Source: USCg-Taylor sp050740455 (GTDB lineage Bacteria > Pseudomonadota > Gammaproteobacteria > JACCXJ01). From it: DNA of 64,000 nucleotides. Positions 43,001-51,226 of the stretch are shown in pieces. The translations under genes were made by a program, and so were the position numbers. The notes under the pieces are model-generated. The model was not told where the DNA came from, did not search any database, and was given only the letters and a program-made list of their open reading frames with translations. The stretch lies in the NCBI GenBank assembly GCA_050740455.1, contig JBOIDF010000006.1, positions 1 through 64,000 on the forward strand. The letters run 5' to 3'. Every line of letters starts with the position of its first letter. Positions within the stretch are counted from its first letter, which is position 1.

Positions 43001-43651
43001 ATGTACGCAACCGTGCAGCCAAGTGGAGGGGGGATGGCCAGAACGTCAATTGGTAGTTTGAGCGCCAGTGAAGGCAGAGGCCTCAGCCCCTATCTGATGT
43101 GCGCACTTCTTGCCGGTACCGGCGGATACACAACGGTCGACTACTTTGCGAAACGTAACGACCACGGATACAAGTTCGTCCAATTCGAACGCATATCTCC
43201 TGCGACACAGATCGCTGCTCAGGAGGACATTGTTCGTACCCCAGCAGAGAACTTGGCCCGGATCCGGGAAATCCTCAAACCCACGATTACGGAATTGGCA
43301 CATTTGTTTGGGGTGTCACGCCAGGCCGTGTACGACTGGCAAGCTGGAAAGTCGACGGCTCCAGAGAATGCAGCAAAGCTCGACGACCTCGCCAAAGCCG
43401 CCGATGCGCTCGCGCTGACCGGAATAGAAGGCTCGTCGCAGTTGCTTCGCCGCAAGATTGCAAAAAGCAAGTCGCTGCTTAACGTGGTACGCGAGGGTGG
43501 TTCAGCTGCTAGTGCCGCACAGGTGCTGGCACAGACACTCGGTCGTGAAGCGAAGCAACGAGAACAATTAGCGTTGCGTCTGGCGGGCCGGGCAAAACCG
43601 AACGTGCCGCATGACGAGTACGGTGTACCGATGGTCGATGAGCGTTCGTGA
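43001..43651 (+). CDS. Helix-turn-helix regulator-like protein (second gene of cassette)
   Basis: The ATG at 43001 has TAGGAGGG upstream. The 216-residue product has an N-terminal part without known domain (about 1-85), an HTH of the XRE type at about residues 90-135 (PTITELAHLFGVSRQAVYDW, then QAGKSTAPENAAKLDDLAKA), and a C-terminal helical tail with basic residues (REAKQREQLALRLAGRAKP). It may bind its own promoter, where repeats are seen, or act as the DNA-recognising part of the system. It is followed by the third gene after nine bases. No enzymatic motif is seen. Confidence 0.7.
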   Translation: MYATVQPSGGGMARTSIGSLSASEGRGLSPYLMCALLAGTGGYTTVDYFAKRNDHGYKFVQFERISPATQIAAQEDIVRTPAENLARIREILKPTITELAHLFGVSRQAVYDWQAGKSTAPENAAKLDDLAKAADALALTGIEGSSQLLRRKIAKSKSLLNVVREGGSAASAAQVLAQTLGREAKQREQLALRLAGRAKPNVPHDEYGVPMVDERS

Positions 43652-43660
43652 TTCGGCAGC

Positions 43661-44494
43661 ATGGGTGAATGGTCTCGTGAAACCCCCTGGCGCCAGGGGA
43701 ATGTGCTCCCCGATGATGCCAGCAAGGCTCTTGATCTCTCTCACCCTGAGTCTCCGGAACGTACGTTCGTTGTGGTAATCTCGCACGACTGCGACTTGGC
43801 GGCAGACCCGGACAGGGAGCCGTTCGTCGAACTTGTAACTGGACGTGTTATTGATGCAATCAAAGCGGACAGCTACGCCAAGTCGGCTCGTCGGCTGCAG
43901 ATCGAGTTCCATGGGCCACATGGGTTGCTTGCTGCCGAGCTGTCAGCCGTCCACAAGGCATTCGTCAAGAAGGACGACCTCGCACCGTTCGATCCGAGGA
44001 CGGATGCCAGTCTGAATGCCCAGGGACTATCCATTCTGCAGCGATGGCTGGCCGCGCGTTACCGACGCGCAGCATTTCCTGACGAGTTTGAGCGGCGCAT
44101 AAAAGAGGCCAAAATGCCACGCCGTATCGAGAAGGCACTCGATACAGCTGGAAAGTATGTAGTTGCAGTTTTCTTCGATGTCGATGGCGGCGAAGACTCC
44201 CACCGCAACGGCCCAGATGATCTTTATCGCCTGGGTATCTATCTCTTGTACGACACCAGCCAGAATGAGTCTGATGCCGAAGCAGCCGCGCGAAGCGCTG
44301 CCGATGACATTGAGAAGGCCTTCGAGAGCGCATTCCAAAGCCAAGACAAGGTGTGGAAAAACATCCGACTGGAATACTGCGATGTGATAGCAGATCAAGC
44401 CATGTCATATAGAGACTCCCACCTGTTCAAACAGTGGCGACTCGAGCACATAAGCCTTGAGGATGACCCTCAGCAACCCGTGCTGGAAGAATAG
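43661..44494 (+). CDS. Unknown protein with a conserved SHDCDLA motif (third gene of cassette)
   Basis: The 277-residue protein starts at the ATG nine bases after the HTH gene. Its N-terminus has PWRQGNVLPDD and FVVVISHDCDLAADPDREPF, where His and Cys/Asp residues next to each other (HDCD) could form a metal site. A basic stretch (WLAARYRRAAFPDEFERRIK) and an acidic helical C-terminus follow. I do not recognise the family. The SHDCDLA motif near a hydrophobic strand occurs in other orphan proteins of accessory regions. Coupled transcription suggests it works with the TIGR04255-like and HTH proteins, possibly as the effector. Confidence 0.65.
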   Translation: MGEWSRETPWRQGNVLPDDASKALDLSHPESPERTFVVVISHDCDLAADPDREPFVELVTGRVIDAIKADSYAKSARRLQIEFHGPHGLLAAELSAVHKAFVKKDDLAPFDPRTDASLNAQGLSILQRWLAARYRRAAFPDEFERRIKEAKMPRRIEKALDTAGKYVVAVFFDVDGGEDSHRNGPDDLYRLGIYLLYDTSQNESDAEAAARSAADDIEKAFESAFQSQDKVWKNIRLEYCDVIADQAMSYRDSHLFKQWRLEHISLEDDPQQPVLEE

Positions 44495-44581
44495 CTAACC
44501 GCTAAATGCGTTTGGGCAACGATCCCGGAATTGATCCCGAACCTCGACCCGCGCACACCGCCCTGCGACTGAGAGGGAGTC

Positions 44582-44932
44582 ATGGTTCTAAACGATCCGT
44601 TTCAACAACAGAGGCTCAATGAGTTTCCCGAGCAGCTCATCGTGAATGAGTACCAAGCCGGCCAGGGAATCAGCGCCCACGTCGATTGTGAGCCGTGCTT
44701 CAAGGACACGATCGTAACGGTCAGTCTTGGATCTACATACGAAATGGACTTTATAAGCCTGGAATCGGGGGATGTTTGTTCAACGCTACTTAAGCCAGGA
44801 AGTGCTTTGGTTCTACGAGGTGCGGGGCGTTACCAGTGGATGCATCGCATCAAGGCTCGCAAGAGCGATCGTGGTGTTCCGCGCGGCCGTCGCGTCTCGC
44901 TTACGTACAGGAATGTGATTCTGGATTCGTGA
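44582..44932 (+). CDS. AlkB-like 2OG/Fe(II) dioxygenase, N-terminally shortened
   Basis: The 116-residue protein is the catalytic C-terminal half of an AlkB-type DNA/RNA demethylase: VNEYQAGQGISAHVDCEPCF with the iron-binding H-x-D, DTIVTVSLGS, the second iron His in YQWMHRIKARKSD, and the 2-oxoglutarate Arg in GRRVSLTYRNVIL. Normal AlkB proteins have about 80-100 more residues before this, including the nucleotide-recognition lid, which are absent. A Shine-Dalgarno-like GAGGGAG precedes the ATG, so the short form might be made. Most likely it is a 5'-truncated gene. Location next to the cassette may be coincidental. Confidence 0.7.
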   Translation: MVLNDPFQQQRLNEFPEQLIVNEYQAGQGISAHVDCEPCFKDTIVTVSLGSTYEMDFISLESGDVCSTLLKPGSALVLRGAGRYQWMHRIKARKSDRGVPRGRRVSLTYRNVILDS

Positions 44933-45016
44933 GTCTTTGAAGAGGGCAACTGTGCCTTAACCAGCGTTCCTGGTTCGAAGGCCTGTGAGATTCATGTACC
45001 GTGCTTGGGAAGGTGC

Positions 45017-45096
45017 CAGCCAGCGTAGCGTGCGCCGCGCGCACGATTCAAGTCCACTTTCTCGTTTCGTGCGCATGGCGCACGCTACGCTGGCTG
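45017..45096. repeat. 80-bp palindromic element
   Basis: Arms of 30 bases (CAGCCAGCGTAGCGTGCGCC at the left) match in inverted orientation at 28 of 30 positions (45017-45046 and 45067-45096). It overlaps the 3' end of the HslV-like gene and supplies its last codons. It has no coding content of its own. Confidence 0.85.
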
Positions 45097-46175
45097 AATC
45101 GGGACACCACAGTCGCAAGAGCGGATCCGACCTCCTGTGAGAACCGTTGACTAAGCTCCAGCCATTCTTTCGACAATGCTCCGCTCTCGAAGCTCTGAGA
45201 AAACCTGATGAGTCCGCTGTCATCGTTGCCAACGGTAACAAGGACCAACACGATCTGCCCTAGTCCGGACACTGGCACGTACAAGAAGCTACAGTACCTG
45301 TTAGCTCGCATCGACTGATAACCGCGAGGCTGATATGCCGAGGTGAACTTCTTATGCACTGGCGTTAGGATGTTACACTCTTGTCGCGGATTCGTACCCG
45401 AAGGTACATCTCTAGAGTCCGTGACGTCGACGACAAGGTAGTCGTCATCGAGATATCGAAGGTGAAGATAGATCTTTGCCACACGAGGATCGATGACACG
45501 CCGCGTGAAGTCGAGGTCCGGCTGGAAGAAAATGAAGGTGACGTCATCCAACTGTTCAAAGGCCGTTCCGTTGAAGTAGATTGTTTCGATTGCGCCCCCG
45601 TAGAAGAGGCGCAGGTTGGCCCCTGTATAGAACTCGATCCCAAGGACGTGTCCGGCGATCGCCAGCCCCTGTCGGATGGCAGCTTCGACTGGATCCGCCG
45701 GCCGCACGAGTGTTTCCTGTGCTGCGAACTGTGCGAGAAAGTCAGACGACCCAGACCCGCAAACCGCCGGCGAAGCATCCAGAGTTGGGCGGCGAGCCTT
45801 GGAGTGCCAGTGGAACGAAACAGGACCTGCTGCGTCGACGAGCCACCCAACCAGCTCGCACTCGCGCCCGAGATGGTCGGGATACGACTCGAGATATCCA
45901 GTCAACCACTCCCTGCTTGGCTCCATTGCTTGGCAAGCAGCGCTGAGATCTTTGACGACCACCTCTGCGGCGATCATCATGCCCGCCCAGCCGACAACTA
46001 ACCTCGGAGTGATTCTGATCAGCTTTCTCCTGGCTCCCACGATTGCGCGCGTACCAGCCTCCGGGGGTACGCGACCAGTGAGCGATGGGCGGACGGGTTT
46101 GCCTTCGGCACTGATGAGCACGTCGCCCAACAGGAGTGGCACCCCCGCAAAGCTGGCGGCCGCAACGAGGGTCAT
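45048..46175 (-). CDS. HslV/proteasome-fold Ntn hydrolase-like protein with long C-terminal extension
   Basis: The 375-residue protein begins MTLVAAASFAGVPLLLGD. If the Met is removed, Thr1 is the N-terminal nucleophile and Asp17 falls at the HslV position. A KLIRI segment (Lys51 of the precursor) then corresponds to HslV Lys33 in VKKVRRL, after an insertion of about 18 residues. VVGWAGMMIAAEVVVKDLSA matches the GFAG-x-AxA helix, and CGSGSSDFLAQF matches the GSGG loop. QGLAIAGHVLGIEFY matches the IAGDICIYT end of HslV. So residues 1-200 look like a proteasome-type beta subunit and residues 200-375 are an unknown domain. The last codons come from a palindromic repeat. AAGGAAG precedes the start. 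No HslU is nearby. Activity is inferred. Confidence 0.6.
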   Translation of the reverse strand: MTLVAAASFAGVPLLLGDVLISAEGKPVRPSLTGRVPPEAGTRAIVGARRKLIRITPRLVVGWAGMMIAAEVVVKDLSAACQAMEPSREWLTGYLESYPDHLGRECELVGWLVDAAGPVSFHWHSKARRPTLDASPAVCGSGSSDFLAQFAAQETLVRPADPVEAAIRQGLAIAGHVLGIEFYTGANLRLFYGGAIETIYFNGTAFEQLDDVTFIFFQPDLDFTRRVIDPRVAKIYLHLRYLDDDYLVVDVTDSRDVPSGTNPRQECNILTPVHKKFTSAYQPRGYQSMRANRYCSFLYVPVSGLGQIVLVLVTVGNDDSGLIRFSQSFESGALSKEWLELSQRFSQEVGSALATVVSRFSQRSVRHAHETRKWT

Positions 46176-46227
46176 TCGTCTTCCTTCCGTTCCGGAGTAT
46201 CAACAGAGGCACAACTCAACGGCGTCT

Positions 46228-46263
46228 TCAATGAGCGGCGTGAAACGACTCCGTGGACTGCAT
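46228..46263 (-). pseudogene. Degenerate 5' remnant of a second amrS copy
   Basis: The minus strand reads ATG CAG TCC ACG GAG TCG TTT CAC and then TGA three codons later, giving MQSTESFHAAH. The real AmrS starts MQSTESFHTTH. The similarity extends into the leader (about 33 of 40 bases match between 37989-38028 and 46240-46279). Only the first codons remain. Same orientation as the intact gene. Confidence 0.65.
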
Positions 46264-46302
46264 GAAACACTCTTAGTCCTGTGGTGGCTTTTCGCTTATG
46301 CC

Positions 46303-47685
46303 TTACTTACGGATCCCGCCCTGGGTCAGTTGCGCGGGATCTAATAAGCGAGCGAGGTCCTCTTCAGAGAGGTCCGTCAGTTCGCGCGCCACCTCGCGCA
46401 CTGCGCGGCTTTCCTTGTAGGCCTGTTTGGCAATCTGCGCGCCTTTTTCGTAGCCGATAATCGCGTTCAAAGCCGTGACCAAGATCGGGTTGCGTTCGAG
46501 CGCCTGGTTCAAGCGGGCGTGGTTGACCGAGAAACCCCGAATCGCTTTATCGGCGAGGAGGCGCGCGCTCGCCGCCAGCAACTCGATGCTCTGGCAGAGG
46601 TTATAAGCGATGACCGGCAGCATGACATTGAGCTGAAAATTCCCCGACTGGCCGGCGACCGTGATGGTGACGTCATTGCCGATCACTTGGGCGCACACCA
46701 TGCACATCGCCTCGGGGATCACGGGATTGACCTTGCCCGGCATGATGCTGCTGCCCGGCTGCAGATCGGGCAGGGCGATCTCCGCCAAACCGGCGAGGGG
46801 CCCGCTATTCATCCAGCGCAGATCGTTGGCGATTTTCATGAGACTCACGGCGACGGTCCTCAACTGCCCGCTCATCTCGACCGCGGCATCCTGCGAGCTC
46901 AGGCCTTCGAAGAAATTGTCCTTGCTCACGAACGGCACGCCCGTTTGCGCCGCCAGGATCGCCGCGACGCGCGCGCCGAATTCCGGGTGGGCGTTAATGC
47001 CCGTGCCGACCGCCGAGCCCCCGAGCGGCAAGGCCCGCAAGCGCTCCAGCGCGGCGCCGAGCCTGTCTCTACCCAAGCGAATTTGCGCCGCCCAGCCGCC
47101 AAGCTCCTGGCCGAGCGTCACCGGCATCGCATCCATGAGATGGGTGCGGCCGGTCTTGACGACGCTTTGCAACTCCTCGGCGCGCCGGGTAATCACAGCT
47201 TCGAGATGCGCCAGGGCCGGCAGCAGTCCCTCAGTGACTTGCAAGCTGCCGGCGACATGGATCGCAGTCGGGATCACGTCATTACTGCTCTGGCCCATGT
47301 TCACGTGATCGTTAGCATGCACGGGCGCGCTGAGCCGCCCGCCGGCCAAGCGGGCGATGACCTCGTTGGCGTTCATGTTAGAGCTGGTGCCGGAGCCGGT
47401 CTGGAAAATATCTACGGGAAACTGCGCATCGAGCTCCCCGCCCGCGACTTCCAGCGCAGCGTTGCGAATGGCTTCCGCCATGCTTCCGTCGAGTAATCCG
47501 AGCGCAAGATTCGCTTGGGCCGAGGCCGCTTTGACGAGTCCTAGCGCCCGGATGATCGCCCGCGGCATGGGAAGACCGCTGATCGGGAAGTTATCCACCG
47601 CTCGCTGCGTCTGCGCCCCGTAGAGGGCCGAGGCCGGCACGCGGACCTCGCCCATGCTGTCCTTTTCGATGCGAAAATCGCTCAT
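46303..47685 (-). CDS. fumC: Fumarate hydratase class II
   Basis: The 460-residue iron-independent enzyme interconverts fumarate and malate in the TCA cycle. It begins FRIEKDSMGEVRVPASALYG, has THLMDAMPVTLGQELGG, the signature GSSIMPGKVNPVIPE, and the C-terminal SVNHARLNQALERNPILVTA. Length is typical. The ATG at 47685 fits the family; an ATG three codons upstream is an alternative, and no strong ribosome-binding site is seen for either. It lies between the HslV-like gene and a MITE, and is the first core gene to the right of the island. Confidence 0.95.
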   Translation of the reverse strand: MSDFRIEKDSMGEVRVPASALYGAQTQRAVDNFPISGLPMPRAIIRALGLVKAASAQANLALGLLDGSMAEAIRNAALEVAGGELDAQFPVDIFQTGSGTSSNMNANEVIARLAGGRLSAPVHANDHVNMGQSSNDVIPTAIHVAGSLQVTEGLLPALAHLEAVITRRAEELQSVVKTGRTHLMDAMPVTLGQELGGWAAQIRLGRDRLGAALERLRALPLGGSAVGTGINAHPEFGARVAAILAAQTGVPFVSKDNFFEGLSSQDAAVEMSGQLRTVAVSLMKIANDLRWMNSGPLAGLAEIALPDLQPGSSIMPGKVNPVIPEAMCMVCAQVIGNDVTITVAGQSGNFQLNVMLPVIAYNLCQSIELLAASARLLADKAIRGFSVNHARLNQALERNPILVTALNAIIGYEKGAQIAKQAYKESRAVREVARELTDLSEEDLARLLDPAQLTQGGIRK

Positions 47686-47728
47686 GGATTGCAAGTCGTC
47701 ACACGCTGACCAGAATGCATAAGCTTAG

Positions 47729-47871
47729 GGAAGCTCTGCAAAAGTGTCGCGAGCAAGCCCAGATGCGCGAAGCCGCGGAGCGAGTCGCGAGACATATCAG
47801 GTAGATAGGCGAGCGACGAGCGAGCACGCGACAATGCAGATGGGCTGCGCAGTAACTTTTGCAGAGCTTCC
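47729..47871. repeat. MITE-like element, copy 1 (abuts rhodanese stop codon)
   Basis: A 143-bp element with perfect 16-base terminal inverted repeats (GAAGCTCTGCAAAAGT / ACTTTTGCAGAGCTTC). TTAG (or CTTAG) flanks both sides as a likely target duplication. Its right end lies next to the TAA stop of the rhodanese gene (47874-47872). Copies 2 and 3 at 52589 and 63230 match closely. Confidence 0.9.
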
Positions 47872-48288
47872 TTAGCTTTGCTCCCAAGGCAAGCCCCGTT
47901 GCCGCCAACCATTGATCCTGCCCCGGTGCTTGTGCGCGTCGAGATCGCCCTCGAATCCCTCCGCGACATTGAAAAGCCGCTTAAACCCGTGCTCCGCCAG
48001 CGCCTCGGCGGCGGCGCGCGAGCGCTTGCCGCTGCGGCAAATCGTCATCACCGTGACATCTTCCGCCGGCGCGCGGTGTCGTAACGCCTGGCGAATGCGC
48101 TCGGCGAAGTCCGGCAATACGCGCCACTCGGGCGCCTCCATCCAGGGCACGTGGAGCGCGCCCGCGGGATGGCCGACGTACTGATATTCCATGGTCGTTC
48201 GGACATCGACGATGACCGCGCTGGGATCTTCGCGCTGTAGCTCGAACGCCTCATCGGGGCGAATGTCTTTAATTTCGATCTCTGGCAT
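47872..48288 (-). CDS. Rhodanese domain-containing protein
   Basis: The 138-residue single-domain rhodanese starts at the ATG at 48288 (MPEIEIKDIRPDEAFELQRE). It shows SAVIVDVRTTMEYQYVGHPAGALHVPWMEA and the active-site loop ICRSGKRSRAAAEAL with the catalytic Cys followed by a six-residue loop typical of sulfurtransferases. The C-terminal part (RLFNVAEGFEGDLDAHKHRG, NGWRQRGLPWEQS) is common in small rhodaneses near other core genes. Longer starts exist but would run into the divergent ppx/gppA gene. It probably moves sulfur or helps with redox; the acceptor is unknown. Its stop codon touches MITE copy 1. Confidence 0.88.
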   Translation of the reverse strand: MPEIEIKDIRPDEAFELQREDPSAVIVDVRTTMEYQYVGHPAGALHVPWMEAPEWRVLPDFAERIRQALRHRAPAEDVTVMTICRSGKRSRAAAEALAEHGFKRLFNVAEGFEGDLDAHKHRGRINGWRQRGLPWEQS

Positions 48289-48442
48289 GATGTGGGCCTC
48301 AAGTGGAATACGGCATTCCTCGCGCGCGGCGCTGGCAAAGCCGCCGCGCCCGCGCAGTATATCGCGAACCCAGGGCGGGGACATCACGCTGGGGTTATCA
48401 AATGACGGTTTCTCGGGAGGCATTGATCGTGAGGACAAAAAC

Positions 48443-49936
48443 ATGCCGCTAGCCGCAGGGCCGGTGGCCGCGGTGGACCTCGGTTCCAATAGCTTTCATA
48501 TGCTGGTGGCCCAGGTCTCCAGCGGGCGCTTGCAGGTCATCGATCGTATCAAAGAAATGGTGCGTCTCGCCGCCGGGCTCGACGACCGCAACTGTCTCGA
48601 TGAGGCGGCCATAACGCGCGCCCTCGAGACCCTCGAGCGTTTCGGACAGCGCCTGCGCGATGTCCCCAAGGGCAATGTGCGCTCCGTCGGGACCAACACG
48701 CTGCGCAAGGCCCGCAATCGAAGAGAGTTCTTGGCGCGCGCGCGGCAGGCGCTCGGCCACCCGATCGATATCATCGGCGGCCGCGAGGAGGCGCGCTTGA
48801 TCTACCTCGGCGTGTCGCACAGCCTCGAGGACAGCGCCGAGCGGCGCTTGGTCGTCGATATCGGGGGCGGGAGCACGGAGCTCATCCTCGGCCAGCAGTT
48901 CAAGCCCGACCACATGGAGAGCCTGCACATGGGATGCGTGGAGACGAGCCGGCGATTTTTCAAAGAGGGGCTAATCGACGACGCCAGCATGGAGAAGGCC
49001 GAGCTATTCGCGTTGCAGGAGCTCGAGCCGATCTCCTCCCCGTTTCGGCGCGTCGGCTGGGAGTCCGCCATCGGCGCGTCGGGCACCGTGCTCGCGGCGC
49101 AGGAAATCATGCGCCATCAGGGATGGACTCAAAACGGAATCACTTCGGGCGCCTTGCGCAGGCTTCGCAAAGCAATGATCGCGGCGGGCCGCATCGATAA
49201 GCTGGCGTTCGACGGGCTGCAAAGCGACCGCGCCCCGGTTTTCGCGGGCGGTGTGGCGATCCTGGGAGCGATTTTCCAATCCTTGGGCGTCGAGCGCATG
49301 CAGGCGTCGAGCGGCGCCTTGCGTGAAGGCCTGTTGTACGACCTTTTGGGCCGCATCGAGCAGGAGGATGTACGCGCGGCCACCGTCGTCGATCTCATGC
49401 ACCGCTATCAGGTGGACGAACCGCAGGCGGCGCGCGTGGCGGCGACGGCACGGGCCTTACTTGAACAAGCACCCGGCGCTTGGGGGATCGAGCGCGAGGA
49501 GCACGGTCAGGTCTTAGGGTGGGCGGCGCGATTGCACGAAATCGGCCTCGCTATCTCCCACAGTCAATACCACAAGCATGGGGCCTACCTCGTCAGCAAC
49601 ATGGACCTGCCCGGTTTCTTCCAGGGTGAGCAGGAAGTGCTGGCCGTGTTGATCCGCGGCCACCGGCGTAAGCTACCGCTCGGCGAGCTTCAGAACCTTG
49701 CCGACACGGTGCGGCAACCGGCCTTATACCTGTGCGTGCTACTACGGCTGGCCGTCACACTGCACCGGAACCGAACCGATGCGCCGCTCGCGGCAATCAC
49801 GCTGGAAGGAGACGCCGGGGTCGTGAAGCTGCGTTTCGCGCCGGGATGGTTGGAGCAAAATCCCCTGACCCAAGCCGACTTGGCGCAGGAGGCGTGGTTT
49901 TTGAGTGCCGCGGAGATCAAGCTCAAGTACAAGTGA
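48443..49936 (+). CDS. ppx: Ppx/GppA-type exopolyphosphatase/guanosine pentaphosphatase
   Basis: The 497-residue enzyme hydrolyses polyphosphate or pppGpp. From the ATG at 48443 it has AAVDLGSNSFHMLVAQ, SVGTNTLRKARNRREFL, the ATPase-like VVDIGGGSTELILG, and SSGALREGLLYDLLG, all Ppx/GppA landmarks. The C-terminal part (WAARLHEIGLAISHSQYHKH, HGAYLVSNMDLPGF) is the HD-like domain found in long forms. The frame upstream of 48443 overlaps the divergent rhodanese gene and was not used. ppx and gppA cannot be told apart from sequence alone; the usual ppk neighbour is absent. Confidence 0.9.
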   Translation: MPLAAGPVAAVDLGSNSFHMLVAQVSSGRLQVIDRIKEMVRLAAGLDDRNCLDEAAITRALETLERFGQRLRDVPKGNVRSVGTNTLRKARNRREFLARARQALGHPIDIIGGREEARLIYLGVSHSLEDSAERRLVVDIGGGSTELILGQQFKPDHMESLHMGCVETSRRFFKEGLIDDASMEKAELFALQELEPISSPFRRVGWESAIGASGTVLAAQEIMRHQGWTQNGITSGALRRLRKAMIAAGRIDKLAFDGLQSDRAPVFAGGVAILGAIFQSLGVERMQASSGALREGLLYDLLGRIEQEDVRAATVVDLMHRYQVDEPQAARVAATARALLEQAPGAWGIEREEHGQVLGWAARLHEIGLAISHSQYHKHGAYLVSNMDLPGFFQGEQEVLAVLIRGHRRKLPLGELQNLADTVRQPALYLCVLLRLAVTLHRNRTDAPLAAITLEGDAGVVKLRFAPGWLEQNPLTQADLAQEAWFLSAAEIKLKYK

Positions 49937-50020
49937 ACCACCACAATTCTGGCTAGGCGCGGATCGCGGGCCGGTGGCCGTTCATCGGGATCAGTCTTAT
50001 ACTACGGATGGAGGGATGCT

Positions 50021-50887
50021 ATGGATACGCTGCGGCGGGAAATCAAGGGGGCGGGCATCACCGTTTACCCGATTGGGCTTGGGGCCATGCCCTTGTCGAT
50101 TGCCGGCCGGCCCGGGGAGGCGCAAGCCTTCGAGGTGATCAAGGCTTTCGTCGAGGCGGGCGGTGACTTTATCGATACCGCGAATGTCTACTGTCTCGAC
50201 GACTCCGATATCGGCCACAACGAGCAATTGATCGCGAAGGCATTGGAGCGCCTCGGCAAGCGAGGCGGCGTCACCGTTGCCACCAAGGGCGGGCTCAAGC
50301 GCCCCAAAGGTGAGTGGACCACCGACGGCCACCCGGTATCGCTGCGGGCCTCGTGCGAAAAGAGTCTGCGGGATCTCAACACCGGCGCCATCACGCTTTA
50401 TCAACTCCACGCGGTCGATCCCGCGGTCGATCTCGCGGAATCGCTCGCGGAGCTCATGCGACTCAAGGAAGAGGGGAAGATCCTGCATATCGGGTTGTCC
50501 AACATCACCCCGCGCCAGTTGGAACAGGCCTTGGCGATGACGCCGATCGCCTCGGTACAAAACCGCTGCAATGTGCTCGAACAGACGGATTTTAAGAACG
50601 GCATGGTGGCGCTTTGCCAAGCGAAGGGCGTCGCCTATATTCCTCATAGCCCGGTCGGAGGCCACTACCGACATGTGCGGTTAGGCGATGAACCGATGCT
50701 GACGAGGCTTGGGGAAAAATACAGCGCCTCGCCGTATCAGATCGCCCTCGCCTGGTTTCTGCATAAGGGGCAGCATATTCTACCGATCCCGGGTGCCAGC
50801 AAGCCGAAGAGTATTCTCGATAGCTTGAAATCCGCGGAAGTTCGGCTGGCTCCAGAGGAAATCGCCGCGTTGGATCGGCTGGGTTAG
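50021..50887 (+). CDS. Aldo/keto reductase family oxidoreductase
   Basis: The 288-residue TIM-barrel enzyme carries the family tetrad: Asp in GDFIDTANVYC with the Tyr a few residues on, Lys in VATKGGLKRPKG, and His in YQLHAVDP. Downstream are KEEGKILHIGLSNITPRQLE and the NADPH-binding end IPIPGASKPKSILDS. It reduces carbonyls with NADPH; the substrate cannot be told. It follows ppx/gppA by 84 bp and stands alone. Nothing unusual is seen. Confidence 0.9.
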   Translation: MDTLRREIKGAGITVYPIGLGAMPLSIAGRPGEAQAFEVIKAFVEAGGDFIDTANVYCLDDSDIGHNEQLIAKALERLGKRGGVTVATKGGLKRPKGEWTTDGHPVSLRASCEKSLRDLNTGAITLYQLHAVDPAVDLAESLAELMRLKEEGKILHIGLSNITPRQLEQALAMTPIASVQNRCNVLEQTDFKNGMVALCQAKGVAYIPHSPVGGHYRHVRLGDEPMLTRLGEKYSASPYQIALAWFLHKGQHILPIPGASKPKSILDSLKSAEVRLAPEEIAALDRLG

Positions 50888-51025
50888 CTCGGTAAAACCT
50901 GCATCGACAGTTCACTGGCTTTACAAAGTGCGCCAATGCCCTGGCGGGGTTGGGGCGGCCCGGGCTACGATCTGGCCGTGGCCAACGTCTTCCATGCGGG
51001 CGACGGTACCTTACATCCGCCCTCA

Positions 51026-51226
51026 CTACGCGGATTCAGGGACCAAGTATGCGACCGCGGATGACAGTATGGTTGTGAGCGCGGAAGCGACCTCACCAGG
51101 AATCGCGGTCCCGGCAAAATTGTTCACGGCCCAGACGACGGTAATCGATATCGCTCCCGCGAGCGCGCTTGAGCTGACCTTGCGTGATGGCACATAAGCT
51201 TGGCAGTTTTGAACAGTGGCGTTCAT
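51026..51226 (-). CDS. Small holin-like membrane protein
   Basis: An ideal TTGGAGGT lies seven bases before the ATG at 51226. The 66-residue product (MNATVQNCQAYVPSRKVSSS) has a basic N-terminus and a hydrophobic C-terminal half with one or two membrane spans (ALAGAISITVVWAVNNFAG and EVASALTTILSSAVAYLVPE). This arrangement resembles small phage-type holin/VPR-like membrane proteins. There is no other phage gene close by, so it may be an orphan remnant or a domesticated small membrane protein. The Shine-Dalgarno sequence and hydrophobic pattern support translation. Confidence 0.55.
   Translation of the reverse strand: MNATVQNCQAYVPSRKVSSSALAGAISITVVWAVNNFAGTAIPGEVASALTTILSSAVAYLVPESA

Noticed and set aside
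38012..46263. A prophage or ICE for the 38-46 kb island
   Set aside because: There is no integrase, capsid, relaxase or conjugation gene, so only 'island' is used.
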